Below, in pieces: positions 25,074 through 33,514 of a stretch of DNA of 64,000 nt (positions within the stretch are counted from its first letter, which is position 1; each line of letters starts with the position of its first letter). A program made the position numbers and the translations under genes. Source of the DNA: Sphingomonas sp. NFR04. Lineage in GTDB: Bacteria > Pseudomonadota > Alphaproteobacteria > Sphingomonadales > Sphingomonadaceae. The stretch spans positions 62,001 to 126,000 of the forward strand of contig NZ_FORV01000009.1 of the NCBI RefSeq assembly GCF_900114095.1. Reading direction: 5' to 3'. The notes beneath the pieces were generated by a model. It was not told the DNA's origin and did no database searches. It saw only the letters and a program-made list of their open reading frames with translations.

Positions 25074-26426
25074 TTACTCGGCGGGGACGGCGTCGGCGGG
25101 GCGCTGGTCGATACGCAGCGCACGGCCGTGGAGCGCGGCATCGAGCGCCTCGTGATCGAGCCGGCCTTCCCAGCGCGAGACGACCACGGTCGCCACTGCA
25201 TTGCCGATGAAGTTGGTGAGGCTGCGGCACTCGGACATGAACCGGTCCACCCCGAGGATCAGCGCCATGCCTGCCACCGGCACGCTGGGCACGATCGACA
25301 GCGTCGCCGCCAGCGTGATGAACCCCGCGCCGGTCACCCCCGCCGCGCCCTTGGACGACAGCATCGCCACCCCGAGCAGCAGCAATTGCTGCTCGATCGA
25401 CAGGTGGACATTGGTCGCTTGGGCGATGAACAGCGCCGCCAGCGTCATGTAGATGTTGGTGCCGTCAAGGTTGAACGAATAGCCGGTCGGCACGACCAGG
25501 CCGACGATCGTCTTGGGGCAGCCGGCGCGCTCCATCTTCTCGATCAGCGAGGGCAGCGCGCTTTCCGACGAGGAGGTGCCGAGCACCAGCAGCAGCTCGG
25601 CCTTCAGATAGGCGATCAGCCGGAGGATCGAGAAGCCCGCCAGCCACGACACCGTGCCCAGCACGACGAGCACGAACAGCGCCGAGGTGAAGTAGAAGGT
25701 GCCGACCAGCATCGCCAGGTTGGCGAGCGTGCCGACGCCGTATTTGCCGACGGTGAACGCCATCGCGCCGAACGCGCCCACGGGGGCCGCCTTCATCAGG
25801 ATCGCGACGACCTTGAACATCGCCAGCGAAATGTCTTCGAGCGCATGGGTGATCCGCTCGCCGCGGTCCCCGACCAGCGCCAGTCCGATGCCGAACAGGA
25901 TGGCGACGAACAACGTCTGCAGGATGTTGCCGCCGGTGATCGCGGAGAGGAAGGTGTCCGGGATGATGCCGAGCAGGAAGCCGGTCAGCGTGCTCTCATG
26001 CGCCTTGGCGGCATAGTCGGCGACCTTGCCGGCATCGAGCGAGGCAGGGTCGATGTTGAGCCCCGCCCCCGGCCGCACGACATTGGCCACGATCATGCCG
26101 ACGACCAGCGCCAGCGTGGAGAAGAACAGGAAATAGCCAAACGCCTTGGCCGCGACCCGGCCGACGGCCTTCAGGTCGCGCATGCCGGCGATGCCGGTGA
26201 CAATGGTGAGGAAGATCACCGGCGCGATGATCATCTTGACCAGCTTGATGAACCCGTCGCCGATCGGCTTGAGCGCCTCGCCGGTGGCGGGGGCATAATG
26301 GCCGATCAGCACGCCCGCGATGATCGCGACCAGCACCTGCGCATAGAGATGCCGGTACCAGGGCAAGGCCTTGGCGGGGACCGGCGCAGCTGCGCTGCCA
26401 TGGGACTCGGCGGGGATACGAACCAT
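25074..26426 (-). CDS. dctA: C4-dicarboxylate transporter DctA
   Basis: 450 residues of the DAACS (glutamate/dicarboxylate:cation symporter) family: 8 membrane helices and two hairpins. Hallmarks are the LGTSSSESALPSLIEKME hairpin, the PTGYSFNLDGTNIYM motif and SSKGAAGVTGAGFI, all as in DctA. It imports succinate, fumarate and malate. The start at 26426 follows GAGGAAGTG; a longer frame exists but lacks a ribosome site. It is divergent from dctB/dctD and followed closely by the porin. Confidence 0.95.
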   Translation of the reverse strand: MVRIPAESHGSAAAPVPAKALPWYRHLYAQVLVAIIAGVLIGHYAPATGEALKPIGDGFIKLVKMIIAPVIFLTIVTGIAGMRDLKAVGRVAAKAFGYFLFFSTLALVVGMIVANVVRPGAGLNIDPASLDAGKVADYAAKAHESTLTGFLLGIIPDTFLSAITGGNILQTLFVAILFGIGLALVGDRGERITHALEDISLAMFKVVAILMKAAPVGAFGAMAFTVGKYGVGTLANLAMLVGTFYFTSALFVLVVLGTVSWLAGFSILRLIAYLKAELLLVLGTSSSESALPSLIEKMERAGCPKTIVGLVVPTGYSFNLDGTNIYMTLAALFIAQATNVHLSIEQQLLLLGVAMLSSKGAAGVTGAGFITLAATLSIVPSVPVAGMALILGVDRFMSECRSLTNFIGNAVATVVVSRWEGRLDHEALDAALHGRALRIDQRPADAVPAE

Positions 26427-26602
26427 CACTTCCTCTCCTTCGGCCTCCGTTGTGCCGGTAGGACTCGATCGGGGCATTCTCGATTGCGGAAACGTGCGGA
26501 GGAAGCAAAAAGCGGCTCAACCTTATATCGTTACTTTTCAGCATTATAGCGCCACTCCGGCACCGAAGGTGCGCAGAAATCGGCACATGGCTGCCGGGCA
26601 AA

Positions 26603-26618
26603 GTGCAAAAACTTGCAC
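26603..26618. promoter_or_regulatory. Inverted repeat in the dctA-dctB spacer, candidate DctD site
   Basis: GTGCAA-AAAC-TTGCAC, perfect 6-bp arms. Rhizobial DctD sites are also GTGC...GCAC palindromes. It lies 177 bp upstream of dctA and 30 bp before the assigned dctB start. A further CACC-GAA-GGTG palindrome lies just upstream, near 26561. Confidence 0.5.
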
Positions 26619-26647
26619 ATCGTCCTGCACTGGCGGATAGCGAAGCG

Positions 26648-28333
26648 GTGACGCGACGCGACTCGTTTTCGGGCTGGCGCTACTGGGCGCTCGCCGCACT
26701 GCTCGGCGTGGCGGTGGCGGTGGCCGCCGGCTGGATCGCCGGAAGTCGTACCCGCGAAACGCTGGTCTCCGGCGCGCGCACCAATGCCCAGTTGCGCGCC
26801 GCGCTGCTCGACAGCGAAATTTCCCGCTTCCGCCTGCTCCCGCTTGCGCTGGGCGACGACCGCGACGTCGCAGCGACGCTGGCCGGTGCGCCCCCGCGCG
26901 CACTCAACGCGAAGCTGGAAAGCCTCGCTCGCACCACCGGCGCCGCGGCGATCTACGTGATCGGCGCCGACGGCCGCACCCGCGCGGCGAGCAACTGGCG
27001 CACGCCGCAGAGCTTCGTCGGCTCCGACTATCGCTTCCGCCGCTATTTCCGCGAGGCGAGCAGCCGCGGCGAGGCCAGCCAGTTCGCGCTGGGCACGGTC
27101 AGCCGCCATTCGGGGCTCTATCTCGCCCGCCGCACGCCGCTGAACGGGGTGATCGTCGTCAAGCTGGAGTTCGATGCGATCGAGGCGGCATGGCGACAAG
27201 CGGGTGGCGACACCTATGTCGAGGATCCCGCCGGGCTGGTGCTCGTCGCCAGCGATCCCGGGCTGCGCTTCGCCGTCGCCCGCCCGATCCTGCCGGCGGT
27301 GCTCGCCTCGCTGCGGCGCGAGGCCGCGCTGCCCGAAAGCTCCGCGCCGGTGCTGCTGCCGCCCGCCCGCGGAGACCTGATCGAAGCGCGTGTGCCGACC
27401 AGCCAGCCGGGGTGGACGCTGGCGCTGCGCCGGTCGGTAGGGCCCGCCGTCGCCGCCGCGCAGCGGACCGCCGGGCTCGGTGCGCTGATGGCGGTGCTGG
27501 CACTGGCGCTGTTGCTCTGGGGCCTGCGCCAGCGCGCGACGCAGCGCCAGCGCCGCACCTCCGAACTCGAAACCGCGGTGGCCGAGCGCACCGCCGAACT
27601 GCGCCGCGAGATCGAGGAACGCGCCGCGCTCGAAGCCCGCGCCGCCGATCTGCGCGAAGGACTGCGCCAGGCCAACCGGCTCGCCACGCTGGGCCAAGTC
27701 ACCGCCAGCGTCGCGCACGAGACGGCGCAGCCGGTTGCCGCGATCCGCACCTATGCCGAGACCAGCGTGCAGCTGCTCGCCCAAGGCGCGACCGAGATGG
27801 TGCGCGACAATCTGGAGACGATCCGCCGCCTGAGCGACCGGATCGGCGCGGTGACGGCACAGCTGCGGGGCTTCTCGCGCCGCCAGCCGGGCGAGATCCG
27901 AGCGTTGCCGCTGGCCGAGGTGCTCGACGGCGCGCTGCTGATCCTGAAGGAGCAGTTGCGCAACGTCCGGCTGGAGCGCCCGGCGATCGGCGCGCAGCTG
28001 CTGGTGATGGGCGGACGGGTGCGGCTGGAGCAGGTCTTCGTCAATCTGCTCCAGAACGCCGCCGAGGCGCTGGCCGGGCGCCCCGAGCCGACCATCACCA
28101 TCCGCGTCACGCTGAGCGACGGGCTGGTCTGGGTCCGCATCCAGGACAATGGCCCCGGCATCGCGCCCGACATCGCCGCCCGGCTGTTCACCCCCTTCGC
28201 CACCAGCCGCAGCAACGGCTTGGGGCTCGGCTTGGTGATCGCCAGCGACATCATGACCGACTTGGGCGGCAGCCTCCGCTGGCTGCCCGACGAAGGCGGC
28301 GCCTGTTTCGAGCTGGAGCTCCGCCACGCATGA
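26648..28333 (+). CDS. dctB: Sensor histidine kinase, DctB-like
   Basis: 561 residues. Two membrane segments (WALAALLGVAVAVAAGWIAG; GALMAVLALALLLWGL) flank a ~230-residue periplasmic sensor with the DctB-type motif IGADGRTRAASNW then GSDYRFRRYFREA. A coiled coil leads to HisKA with phospho-His in VAHETAQPVAAIR. The ATPase domain shows NLLQNAAEAL, DNGPGIAPD and GLGLGLVIASD. It should sense external C4-dicarboxylates and phosphorylate the next gene product. GTG 26648 is chosen because an upstream GTG at 26603 lies inside a palindromic operator-like site. Confidence 0.88.
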   Translation: MTRRDSFSGWRYWALAALLGVAVAVAAGWIAGSRTRETLVSGARTNAQLRAALLDSEISRFRLLPLALGDDRDVAATLAGAPPRALNAKLESLARTTGAAAIYVIGADGRTRAASNWRTPQSFVGSDYRFRRYFREASSRGEASQFALGTVSRHSGLYLARRTPLNGVIVVKLEFDAIEAAWRQAGGDTYVEDPAGLVLVASDPGLRFAVARPILPAVLASLRREAALPESSAPVLLPPARGDLIEARVPTSQPGWTLALRRSVGPAVAAAQRTAGLGALMAVLALALLLWGLRQRATQRQRRTSELETAVAERTAELRREIEERAALEARAADLREGLRQANRLATLGQVTASVAHETAQPVAAIRTYAETSVQLLAQGATEMVRDNLETIRRLSDRIGAVTAQLRGFSRRQPGEIRALPLAEVLDGALLILKEQLRNVRLERPAIGAQLLVMGGRVRLEQVFVNLLQNAAEALAGRPEPTITIRVTLSDGLVWVRIQDNGPGIAPDIAARLFTPFATSRSNGLGLGLVIASDIMTDLGGSLRWLPDEGGACFELELRHA

Positions 28334-29598
28334 GCGTGCCCGTCGCCCTGGTTGATGACGATGCCGATTTCCGCGCGGCGCTGATCCAGCTGCTGACGCT
28401 CGCGGGGCACGACGTCCGCCCCTTCGTCGATGCGCCCAGCGCGCTGGCGGCGATCGACCGCGACTTTCCCGGCGTGGTCGTCACCGATGTGCGGATGCCG
28501 GGCATGTCGGGCGTCGACTTCTTCCATCGGCTGCGCGCCGTCGATCCCGAGCTGCCGGTGATCCTGATGACCGGCCACGGCGACGTTGCGATGGCGGTGG
28601 ACGCGATCAAGGCGGGCGCCTGGGACTTCCTCACCAAGCCCTTCCCGGGCGACGCGCTGGGTGCCGCGCTGCAACGCGCCGGCACCGCGCGCACCCTCGC
28701 GCTGGAGAACCGGCGGCTCCGTGCCGCGACCAGCGAGAGCGACACGGCGCTGCTGGGCGAGGCGCCCGCGATCCGGCGGCTGCGCGAGATGATCCCGGTG
28801 CTGGCCGATGCCGCGCTCGATCTGGTGCTCGAAGGCGCAACCGGCACCGGCAAGGAGCTCTATGCTCGGCTGGTCCATCGCGCCGGCAGGCGCGCGCGGC
28901 ACCGCTTCCAGGCGATCGACTGCGCGACGCTGCCGCCGGGGATCGACGCGCGCGCACTGTTCGCCCGCGACGGGCTGGTCGCCCGCGCCGATCGCGGCAC
29001 GCTGTTCCTCGACCATCTCGACCTCGCCCCGCCCGAGCTGCACCACCGCCTCGCTCAGTTCGCCGAGGCGCGCACTGTCGCCACCGAGCAGCGCGATCCC
29101 GAATCCGTCGACGTGCGGATCATCGCGGCGATCGGCGAAGGCGGCGCGGCGGCGCTGCCGGCGGGCCTCTACCACCGGCTGGCCGGCGTGCCGCTGCGCC
29201 TGCCACCACTGGCCGAGCGGCGCGAGGACGTGCCGTTGCTTTTCGCGCACCTCGCGCAACAGGCCGCGCAGCGCCACCGGCGCCCCGCCCCGCCGCTCTC
29301 CGAAGCCGCGCACGCCGCCGCCCGGCGCGACTGGCCCGGCAATGTCCGCGAACTGGAGCGTGCGGCGGAGCGCTTCGTGCTCGGGCTCGAGCCTGCCGCC
29401 GAGAGCGTGCCCACAGAAGCGCGGCCGCTCACCGAGCGGCTGGAAGCCTTCGAGCGCAGCGCCATCCTGGATGCGATCGCGGCGGCGGACGGCGAGATCA
29501 ATGCGGCGATCGCGGCGCTGGGCCTGCCGCGCAAGACCTTCTATTACCGGGTCAAACGGCTCGGCATCGACCTGCGGCGTGCCCGCGGGGTCGAATAG
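28330..29598 (+). CDS. dctD: DctD/NtrC-like response regulator lacking the sigma54-contact loop
   Basis: 422 residues: receiver (phospho-Asp about 53 in VVTDVRMPGMSG), a shortened AAA+ domain, and a Fis-type helix-turn-helix (INAAIAALGLPRKTFYYRVKRLG). Walker A is intact (EGATGTGKE), but the region that should hold GAFTGA is deleted: the chain goes from PPGIDARALFARDGL straight to DRGTLFLDHLD. Walker B has His where the catalytic Glu belongs (LFLDH instead of LFLDE). It therefore cannot act as a normal sigma54 remodelling ATPase and probably regulates the housekeeping polymerase by direct contact. The start overlaps the dctB stop as ATGA. Confidence 0.9.
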   Translation: MSVPVALVDDDADFRAALIQLLTLAGHDVRPFVDAPSALAAIDRDFPGVVVTDVRMPGMSGVDFFHRLRAVDPELPVILMTGHGDVAMAVDAIKAGAWDFLTKPFPGDALGAALQRAGTARTLALENRRLRAATSESDTALLGEAPAIRRLREMIPVLADAALDLVLEGATGTGKELYARLVHRAGRRARHRFQAIDCATLPPGIDARALFARDGLVARADRGTLFLDHLDLAPPELHHRLAQFAEARTVATEQRDPESVDVRIIAAIGEGGAAALPAGLYHRLAGVPLRLPPLAERREDVPLLFAHLAQQAAQRHRRPAPPLSEAAHAAARRDWPGNVRELERAAERFVLGLEPAAESVPTEARPLTERLEAFERSAILDAIAAADGEINAAIAALGLPRKTFYYRVKRLGIDLRRARGVE

Positions 29599-29618
29599 GG
29601 CAAGCAAGGAGACCGAAG

Positions 29619-30224
29619 GTGCGGCGTTTCGTCATCGTGGTGGATACCCAGGCCGATTTCATGCACGCGGATGGGGCGCTTTCGGTCGCGGGCGCCGAGG
29701 CGTTGATCGGGCCGATGCGCGCCTGGCTTGCCGATCTCGATCCGGCGGAGACCGCCGGCGTGCTGTTCACCTTCGACACCCACACCGCCGAGCGCTTCGC
29801 CGGATCGCCCGAGGCCGAGCAATTCCCGCTCCACTGCGAACGCGGCACGCCGGGCTGGGCGAACGTGCTCGACCTCGCCGCGGTGGCGCCGGGCATTCCG
29901 GTCTATCGGATCGAAAAGGGCGTGTTCGACATGTGGGCCGAACCCGATCTGGCGATCGAGGCGGTCGACACCGGCGAGACGCAGCCGCGCGACGCCTTTT
30001 TCGCGGCACTGCGGGCGGAGGGCGTCACGGAGCTGACGGTGATCGGCGTCGCAGCCGATTATTGCGTGCGCTGGGCAATCGACGGCGCGGTGGCGCACGG
30101 CTTCACCGTCGACGTGCCCGCCGCGCTCACCCGCGGGATCGCCCGGCCGATCGCACAGGTGCTGGCCGAGGACTTTGCCGGCAAGCCCGTGCGGCTCGGC
30201 GAGGAAGCGCCCGTCAGCGCCTAG
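29619..30224 (+). CDS. Isochorismatase/nicotinamidase-family cysteine hydrolase
   Basis: 201 residues. The catalytic triad is readable: Asp in IVVDTQADFM (~9-18), Lys in RIEKGVFDM and Cys in GVAADYCVRWA. His residues in FDTHTAERF and the DTQxDF motif would bind the metal of nicotinamidases, which deamidate nicotinamide to nicotinate. Other isochorismatase-type amidases remain possible. The GTG start is supported by AGGAG eight bases upstream. It follows dctD by 20 bp. The stop codon lies within a strong terminator hairpin. Confidence 0.85.
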   Translation: MRRFVIVVDTQADFMHADGALSVAGAEALIGPMRAWLADLDPAETAGVLFTFDTHTAERFAGSPEAEQFPLHCERGTPGWANVLDLAAVAPGIPVYRIEKGVFDMWAEPDLAIEAVDTGETQPRDAFFAALRAEGVTELTVIGVAADYCVRWAIDGAVAHGFTVDVPAALTRGIARPIAQVLAEDFAGKPVRLGEEAPVSA

Positions 30225-30234
30225 GCTGACGGGC
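30209..30234. terminator. Hairpin terminator overlapping the hydrolase stop codon
   Basis: Perfect 10-bp stem GCCCGTCAGC/GCTGACGGGC with loop GCCTAG, in which TAG is the stop codon of the upstream gene. It sits between convergent genes and may serve both strands. No long T run follows. Confidence 0.6.
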
Positions 30235-30247
30235 ACCCTCCAGGGCC

Positions 30248-33235
30248 TCAGAAGGCGAGACGGACGCCGATCGTCCCGCCATTGTTGCTCCAGGCCGAGC
30301 CGAACTCGCCCCGCCAGTTGGCGAAGCCGGTCCAGCGGCCCTGGTGCACGGTCAGGCTGGCGCCGGCGATCGCGCTGCCCCGCGGCAGCCCGATGGCGTT
30401 GCCGGCAAAGGCGGTGCCGTCCGCCGCGACCAGCGTCGTCGCCAGCCCGCGCGCTGTGTCCGAGCGGCGATAGCCGATCGTCGCGTCGGGGATGATCTGC
30501 AGGCCGCTCGCCGTCTCGACGGTGTAGGACCAGCCGATCTGCGCGAAGGGCGAGGCACTGGTGCGGCTCGATTCGAGGCCGGTCACGCGGAAGCTGGCCG
30601 GCACCGCACCGGCTTCGGCGAAGCCGTCGCTGCGCACATGCGACACGATCACGCCCGCCGCCGGAGTGATCGTCGCGCCGGCGAGGGTGAAGGGCACCGC
30701 CGCCTGCGCACCGCTCAGCCACTGGCTGACGTGCCGGCGCACCGAGGCCTGCCCCACGCCGGTCGCGCGCTGGGTGTTAACCCAGCCATAGGCATAGCCG
30801 CCGACCGCCGAGAGCCCGATCGGGCCGACCGGCACCGAGCCGTAGACGCTCGCGCGCAGCACGTGGGTATCGCCGCCGCCGCTGCTCTGGTCCTTGTAGG
30901 ACTGGCGCTCATAGCCGATCGCCACGCCCAGCCGGCCGGTTGCCCCCACCATGGTGTCGGCACCGCCCGAGACGCGGAAACCCTGCGAGCGGAAGGGCAG
31001 CGATCCCTTGTCCGGGTCCGCCACGAAACGCTGCGCGCCGAACTGCATCCAGCTGCGCAGCCGCGGCCCTTGGCTGAGCGCGAGATTATAGCCGGTATGG
31101 CCGCCGCCATCGGCCTGCGTGCGGGACAGCAGCGCCACGGCCTCCTGCTCGCCTGCCGCCGCAAAGGCGAAGTTCTGCGCGCTGAAGATGCGCGCGTCGG
31201 CCGGTGCGATCACCGCCGGCACCGGTGCCGGACCGCCCGTCGGAGTCGCGGGGGTGGGCGTGGGCGTCGGGGTTGGGGTCGGCGTCGGCGTCGGCGTCGG
31301 CGTTGGAGTCGGGGTCGGGGTCGGAGTCGGGGTCGGAGTCGGCGTAGGCGTCGGCGTGGGCGTCGGCGTGGCCGCGATCGCGAGCTTCGCATCGAACGCG
31401 GTATAGACGACATCGGCGCTAACCCCGGCAGGGCGGGCCGCACTCGTCGCGTCGGTAACCTGCGCGAAGGTGCCGCTCAACCCTCTGTCGGTGTGGAGGA
31501 AGGTCCGCGTGCCGTCGGTATAGGTGCCCGGCGCCCAGGCAAGCGTGAGCGCACCGGAAAGCGCCGCCGTCTGCGAGACGTTGATCACGTCGATCGCGGT
31601 GGGCGACACGCCCAGGATCAGGTTGCCGCGATGATCCAGCGTGCCGTTCAGCGTCACGACATTGCCGATCACACCGCCGTTGGTGAGGTCGATCGTGCCG
31701 CGATTGACGATCGCGAGAATGTCCGCGCTTCCCAGCGTGGGGTTGACCCCATTGCCGATATTGAAGGTGGAATCGGAATCGATGTTGAGGTTCCGCGCGC
31801 TCATATTGCCGGTCAGCGTCCACTGCGTGCCGTGCAGGTTCATGGTCCGCCAGTCGCTGACGCTGACGCCCTTGACGTCGTCGGAGACCGGAAGCGCTGC
31901 CCCCTTGAAGTCCATGTCGTTGAGGTTGAGGACGTGGTTCCAAGCCGTGCTGCCGCCGGAAAGATGCTCGACGCCGGCCAGTTGTTCGGCGCCGATCCCG
32001 TTCAGGTTGAGCGTGGCGACCTTGGGATCCAGCGTGCTGCCGAACGCGATGTCGCCGCGGATCGCGCCGCCCGACCAGTTCATCGTCACGGCACCTTCGG
32101 TCCTGACCGTGCCGAGGATCGTCCCGCCCGCCATGTTGAAGACGCTATCGTCCCCCTCGACCAGGACGCCGTCGCTCCCCCCGATCGCCGTGCGGACATC
32201 GATCGTGCCGGTGTTGGTGAACACGATCGCGCCCCCGCCCACATGGAAGCGTCGGGCGGTGACCGAACCTTCGTTCCGGACGAAATTGTCCGGATCGATG
32301 CCGTCGGCGAGGACTTCCACGTCGCCGCTGATCATCGCCGTAGGCTGGATCCAAACCTTGATGACGTCGCCCGCCACCTGCAGCGCCATCTGGTTGGGGT
32401 CGGCGGTCAGCGATCCGGCAACCTTTACGTCGATCATATGCTGGGCAACGCCGTAGATCCCGCGGAAACCGCTGAGCACGGCCGGCGCCTGGATGTCCAG
32501 CGTCACGTTGCCGCCGGCGCGGGCGATCAGCGCCGTAGCGCCCTCGTTCACGCCCACCCCGGCAGTCACCTCGCCACCCGTCACCGTGAAGGAGACGCTG
32601 CCGGGGCCCTGCTGCACCAGCGAGACGGCCGCCACGCTCAGTTCCTCCGATTCCGGCACGTGGATGGTGCCGGCGCTGGTGCCGACGAAGGTGCCGCTGT
32701 CGATGCCGACGAACTGCACGCCGAACACGCCGTTCAGCCGTGCAGTCTTGGTGATATCGATGACGATGTTGGGCGCCTTGGCCGCACCCGGGGACTCCGC
32801 ATTGGTGCTGATCGCCACCGCCGCGCCCGTAACCTCGGACGTGGCAGCGCTATAGGTGCCGTTGATCGTGATGCTCGTATCGGCCGCCGGCTTGCGGAAT
32901 TGCAGCGCATCCCAACCCGCACTGACGATGCTGGTCGCATCGTCCTTGAACGAGCGGATATTGTACATGGAGATGCCCGGAGTATCCGTGTGCGAAGGCG
33001 CGCGAAGATAGAAGTCGGGCGACACGGTGACGTCGAGGGGCACGTCGTCCTTCCCGAAGAGAAATTGCGATGCGTCGGGTCCGGGCTTTGCCGGGCCGCC
33101 GGAGCACACGAAGGTGCCGCTGTTCGCAGGCGTCTGGACGCAGGTCGCCGTCTGCGCCAGCGCCTGCTGCCCCGCCAGCGCCACTATCGAAGCGCCGCCC
33201 AGCAGCAACGCGCGCAAATAGTCTCGAATATGCAT
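30248..33235 (-). CDS. Autotransporter with beta-helix-like passenger and Pro-Thr repeat linker
   Basis: 995 residues from an ATG preceded by AGGGGA. Signal peptide LRALLLGGASIVALAGQQALA. Residues ~25-610 are a Gly/Asn/Thr-rich passenger with repeating VTLDI, GTFVGTSAGTI and GGVIGNVVTLNG units, suggesting a parallel beta-helix. Residues ~621-664 are an uninterrupted run of Thr-Pro pairs. The last ~260 residues are an autotransporter barrel (GFRVSGGADTMVGATGRLGVAIGYE, ending GTIGVRLAF with terminal Phe). The passenger is probably surface-displayed; function is unknown (adhesin- or enzyme-like). A LacI-type palindrome lies 82 bp upstream. Confidence 0.9.
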   Translation of the reverse strand: MHIRDYLRALLLGGASIVALAGQQALAQTATCVQTPANSGTFVCSGGPAKPGPDASQFLFGKDDVPLDVTVSPDFYLRAPSHTDTPGISMYNIRSFKDDATSIVSAGWDALQFRKPAADTSITINGTYSAATSEVTGAAVAISTNAESPGAAKAPNIVIDITKTARLNGVFGVQFVGIDSGTFVGTSAGTIHVPESEELSVAAVSLVQQGPGSVSFTVTGGEVTAGVGVNEGATALIARAGGNVTLDIQAPAVLSGFRGIYGVAQHMIDVKVAGSLTADPNQMALQVAGDVIKVWIQPTAMISGDVEVLADGIDPDNFVRNEGSVTARRFHVGGGAIVFTNTGTIDVRTAIGGSDGVLVEGDDSVFNMAGGTILGTVRTEGAVTMNWSGGAIRGDIAFGSTLDPKVATLNLNGIGAEQLAGVEHLSGGSTAWNHVLNLNDMDFKGAALPVSDDVKGVSVSDWRTMNLHGTQWTLTGNMSARNLNIDSDSTFNIGNGVNPTLGSADILAIVNRGTIDLTNGGVIGNVVTLNGTLDHRGNLILGVSPTAIDVINVSQTAALSGALTLAWAPGTYTDGTRTFLHTDRGLSGTFAQVTDATSAARPAGVSADVVYTAFDAKLAIAATPTPTPTPTPTPTPTPTPTPTPTPTPTPTPTPTPTPTPTPATPTGGPAPVPAVIAPADARIFSAQNFAFAAAGEQEAVALLSRTQADGGGHTGYNLALSQGPRLRSWMQFGAQRFVADPDKGSLPFRSQGFRVSGGADTMVGATGRLGVAIGYERQSYKDQSSGGGDTHVLRASVYGSVPVGPIGLSAVGGYAYGWVNTQRATGVGQASVRRHVSQWLSGAQAAVPFTLAGATITPAAGVIVSHVRSDGFAEAGAVPASFRVTGLESSRTSASPFAQIGWSYTVETASGLQIIPDATIGYRRSDTARGLATTLVAADGTAFAGNAIGLPRGSAIAGASLTVHQGRWTGFANWRGEFGSAWSNNGGTIGVRLAF
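31247..31371. repeat. Hexanucleotide tandem repeat encoding the Pro-Thr linker
   Basis: About 20 imperfect copies of a GGNGTC-type hexamer on the plus strand (Thr-Pro codons on the coding minus strand). Each unit adds or removes two residues without frameshift. The plus-strand run at 31250-31278 contains five closely spaced G-tracts of three or more and meets the G-quadruplex pattern. Confidence 0.85.
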
Positions 33236-33316
33236 GGATCGTCCCCTTTGATTCCCCCTTCGCGGCGCACGCCCCGGCCGTCGCCAAGGTCGGACCGAGC
33301 CGCGAGCCGCGGCGAA

Positions 33317-33330
33317 GTTTAACGGTAAAC
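33317..33330. promoter_or_regulatory. LacI-type palindrome upstream of the autotransporter
   Basis: GTTTAACGGTAAAC, arms GTTTA/TAAAC around a central CG. It shares the TTAnCGGTnA core with sites at 17316 and 48310. It is 82 bp upstream of the minus-strand start at 33235. Confidence 0.5.
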
Positions 33331-33514
33331 GAACTTTTTGGAATGCTATTGGATATCTCAAAATGTCTCATTGACCGTGCGTTCGGGCTAACTCGGCAAG
33401 GAAACCGTACCGAAACAGGTCAAATAGTGATTGGACGGTCCAGACTCCGCGCGATAGCATTTCGCCCATGGACCGGCCTTGGAGCGGCAGAGATGGGGAC
33501 GGTACGGCGCTGCG

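Noticed and set aside
26427..26647. Possible sigma54 promoter for dctA (reverse strand, near a TTTTTGCT)
   Set aside because: The required GG of the -24 element is absent at the right spacing, and the DctD-like protein lacks the sigma54-contact loop.
31247..31371. Repeat array considered as a CRISPR-like structure
   Set aside because: Units are 6 bp with no spacers and are translated in frame as Thr-Pro pairs.
30344..33322. A 992-codon open frame antisense to the autotransporter
   Set aside because: Low-complexity Arg/Gly/Val-rich translation without motifs; the minus strand has signal peptide, linker and barrel.
33432..33442. TGGACGGTCCA palindrome between the broken kinase and the autotransporter
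   Set aside because: Short and odd-centred, no second copy seen, and no regulator with matching known specificity.
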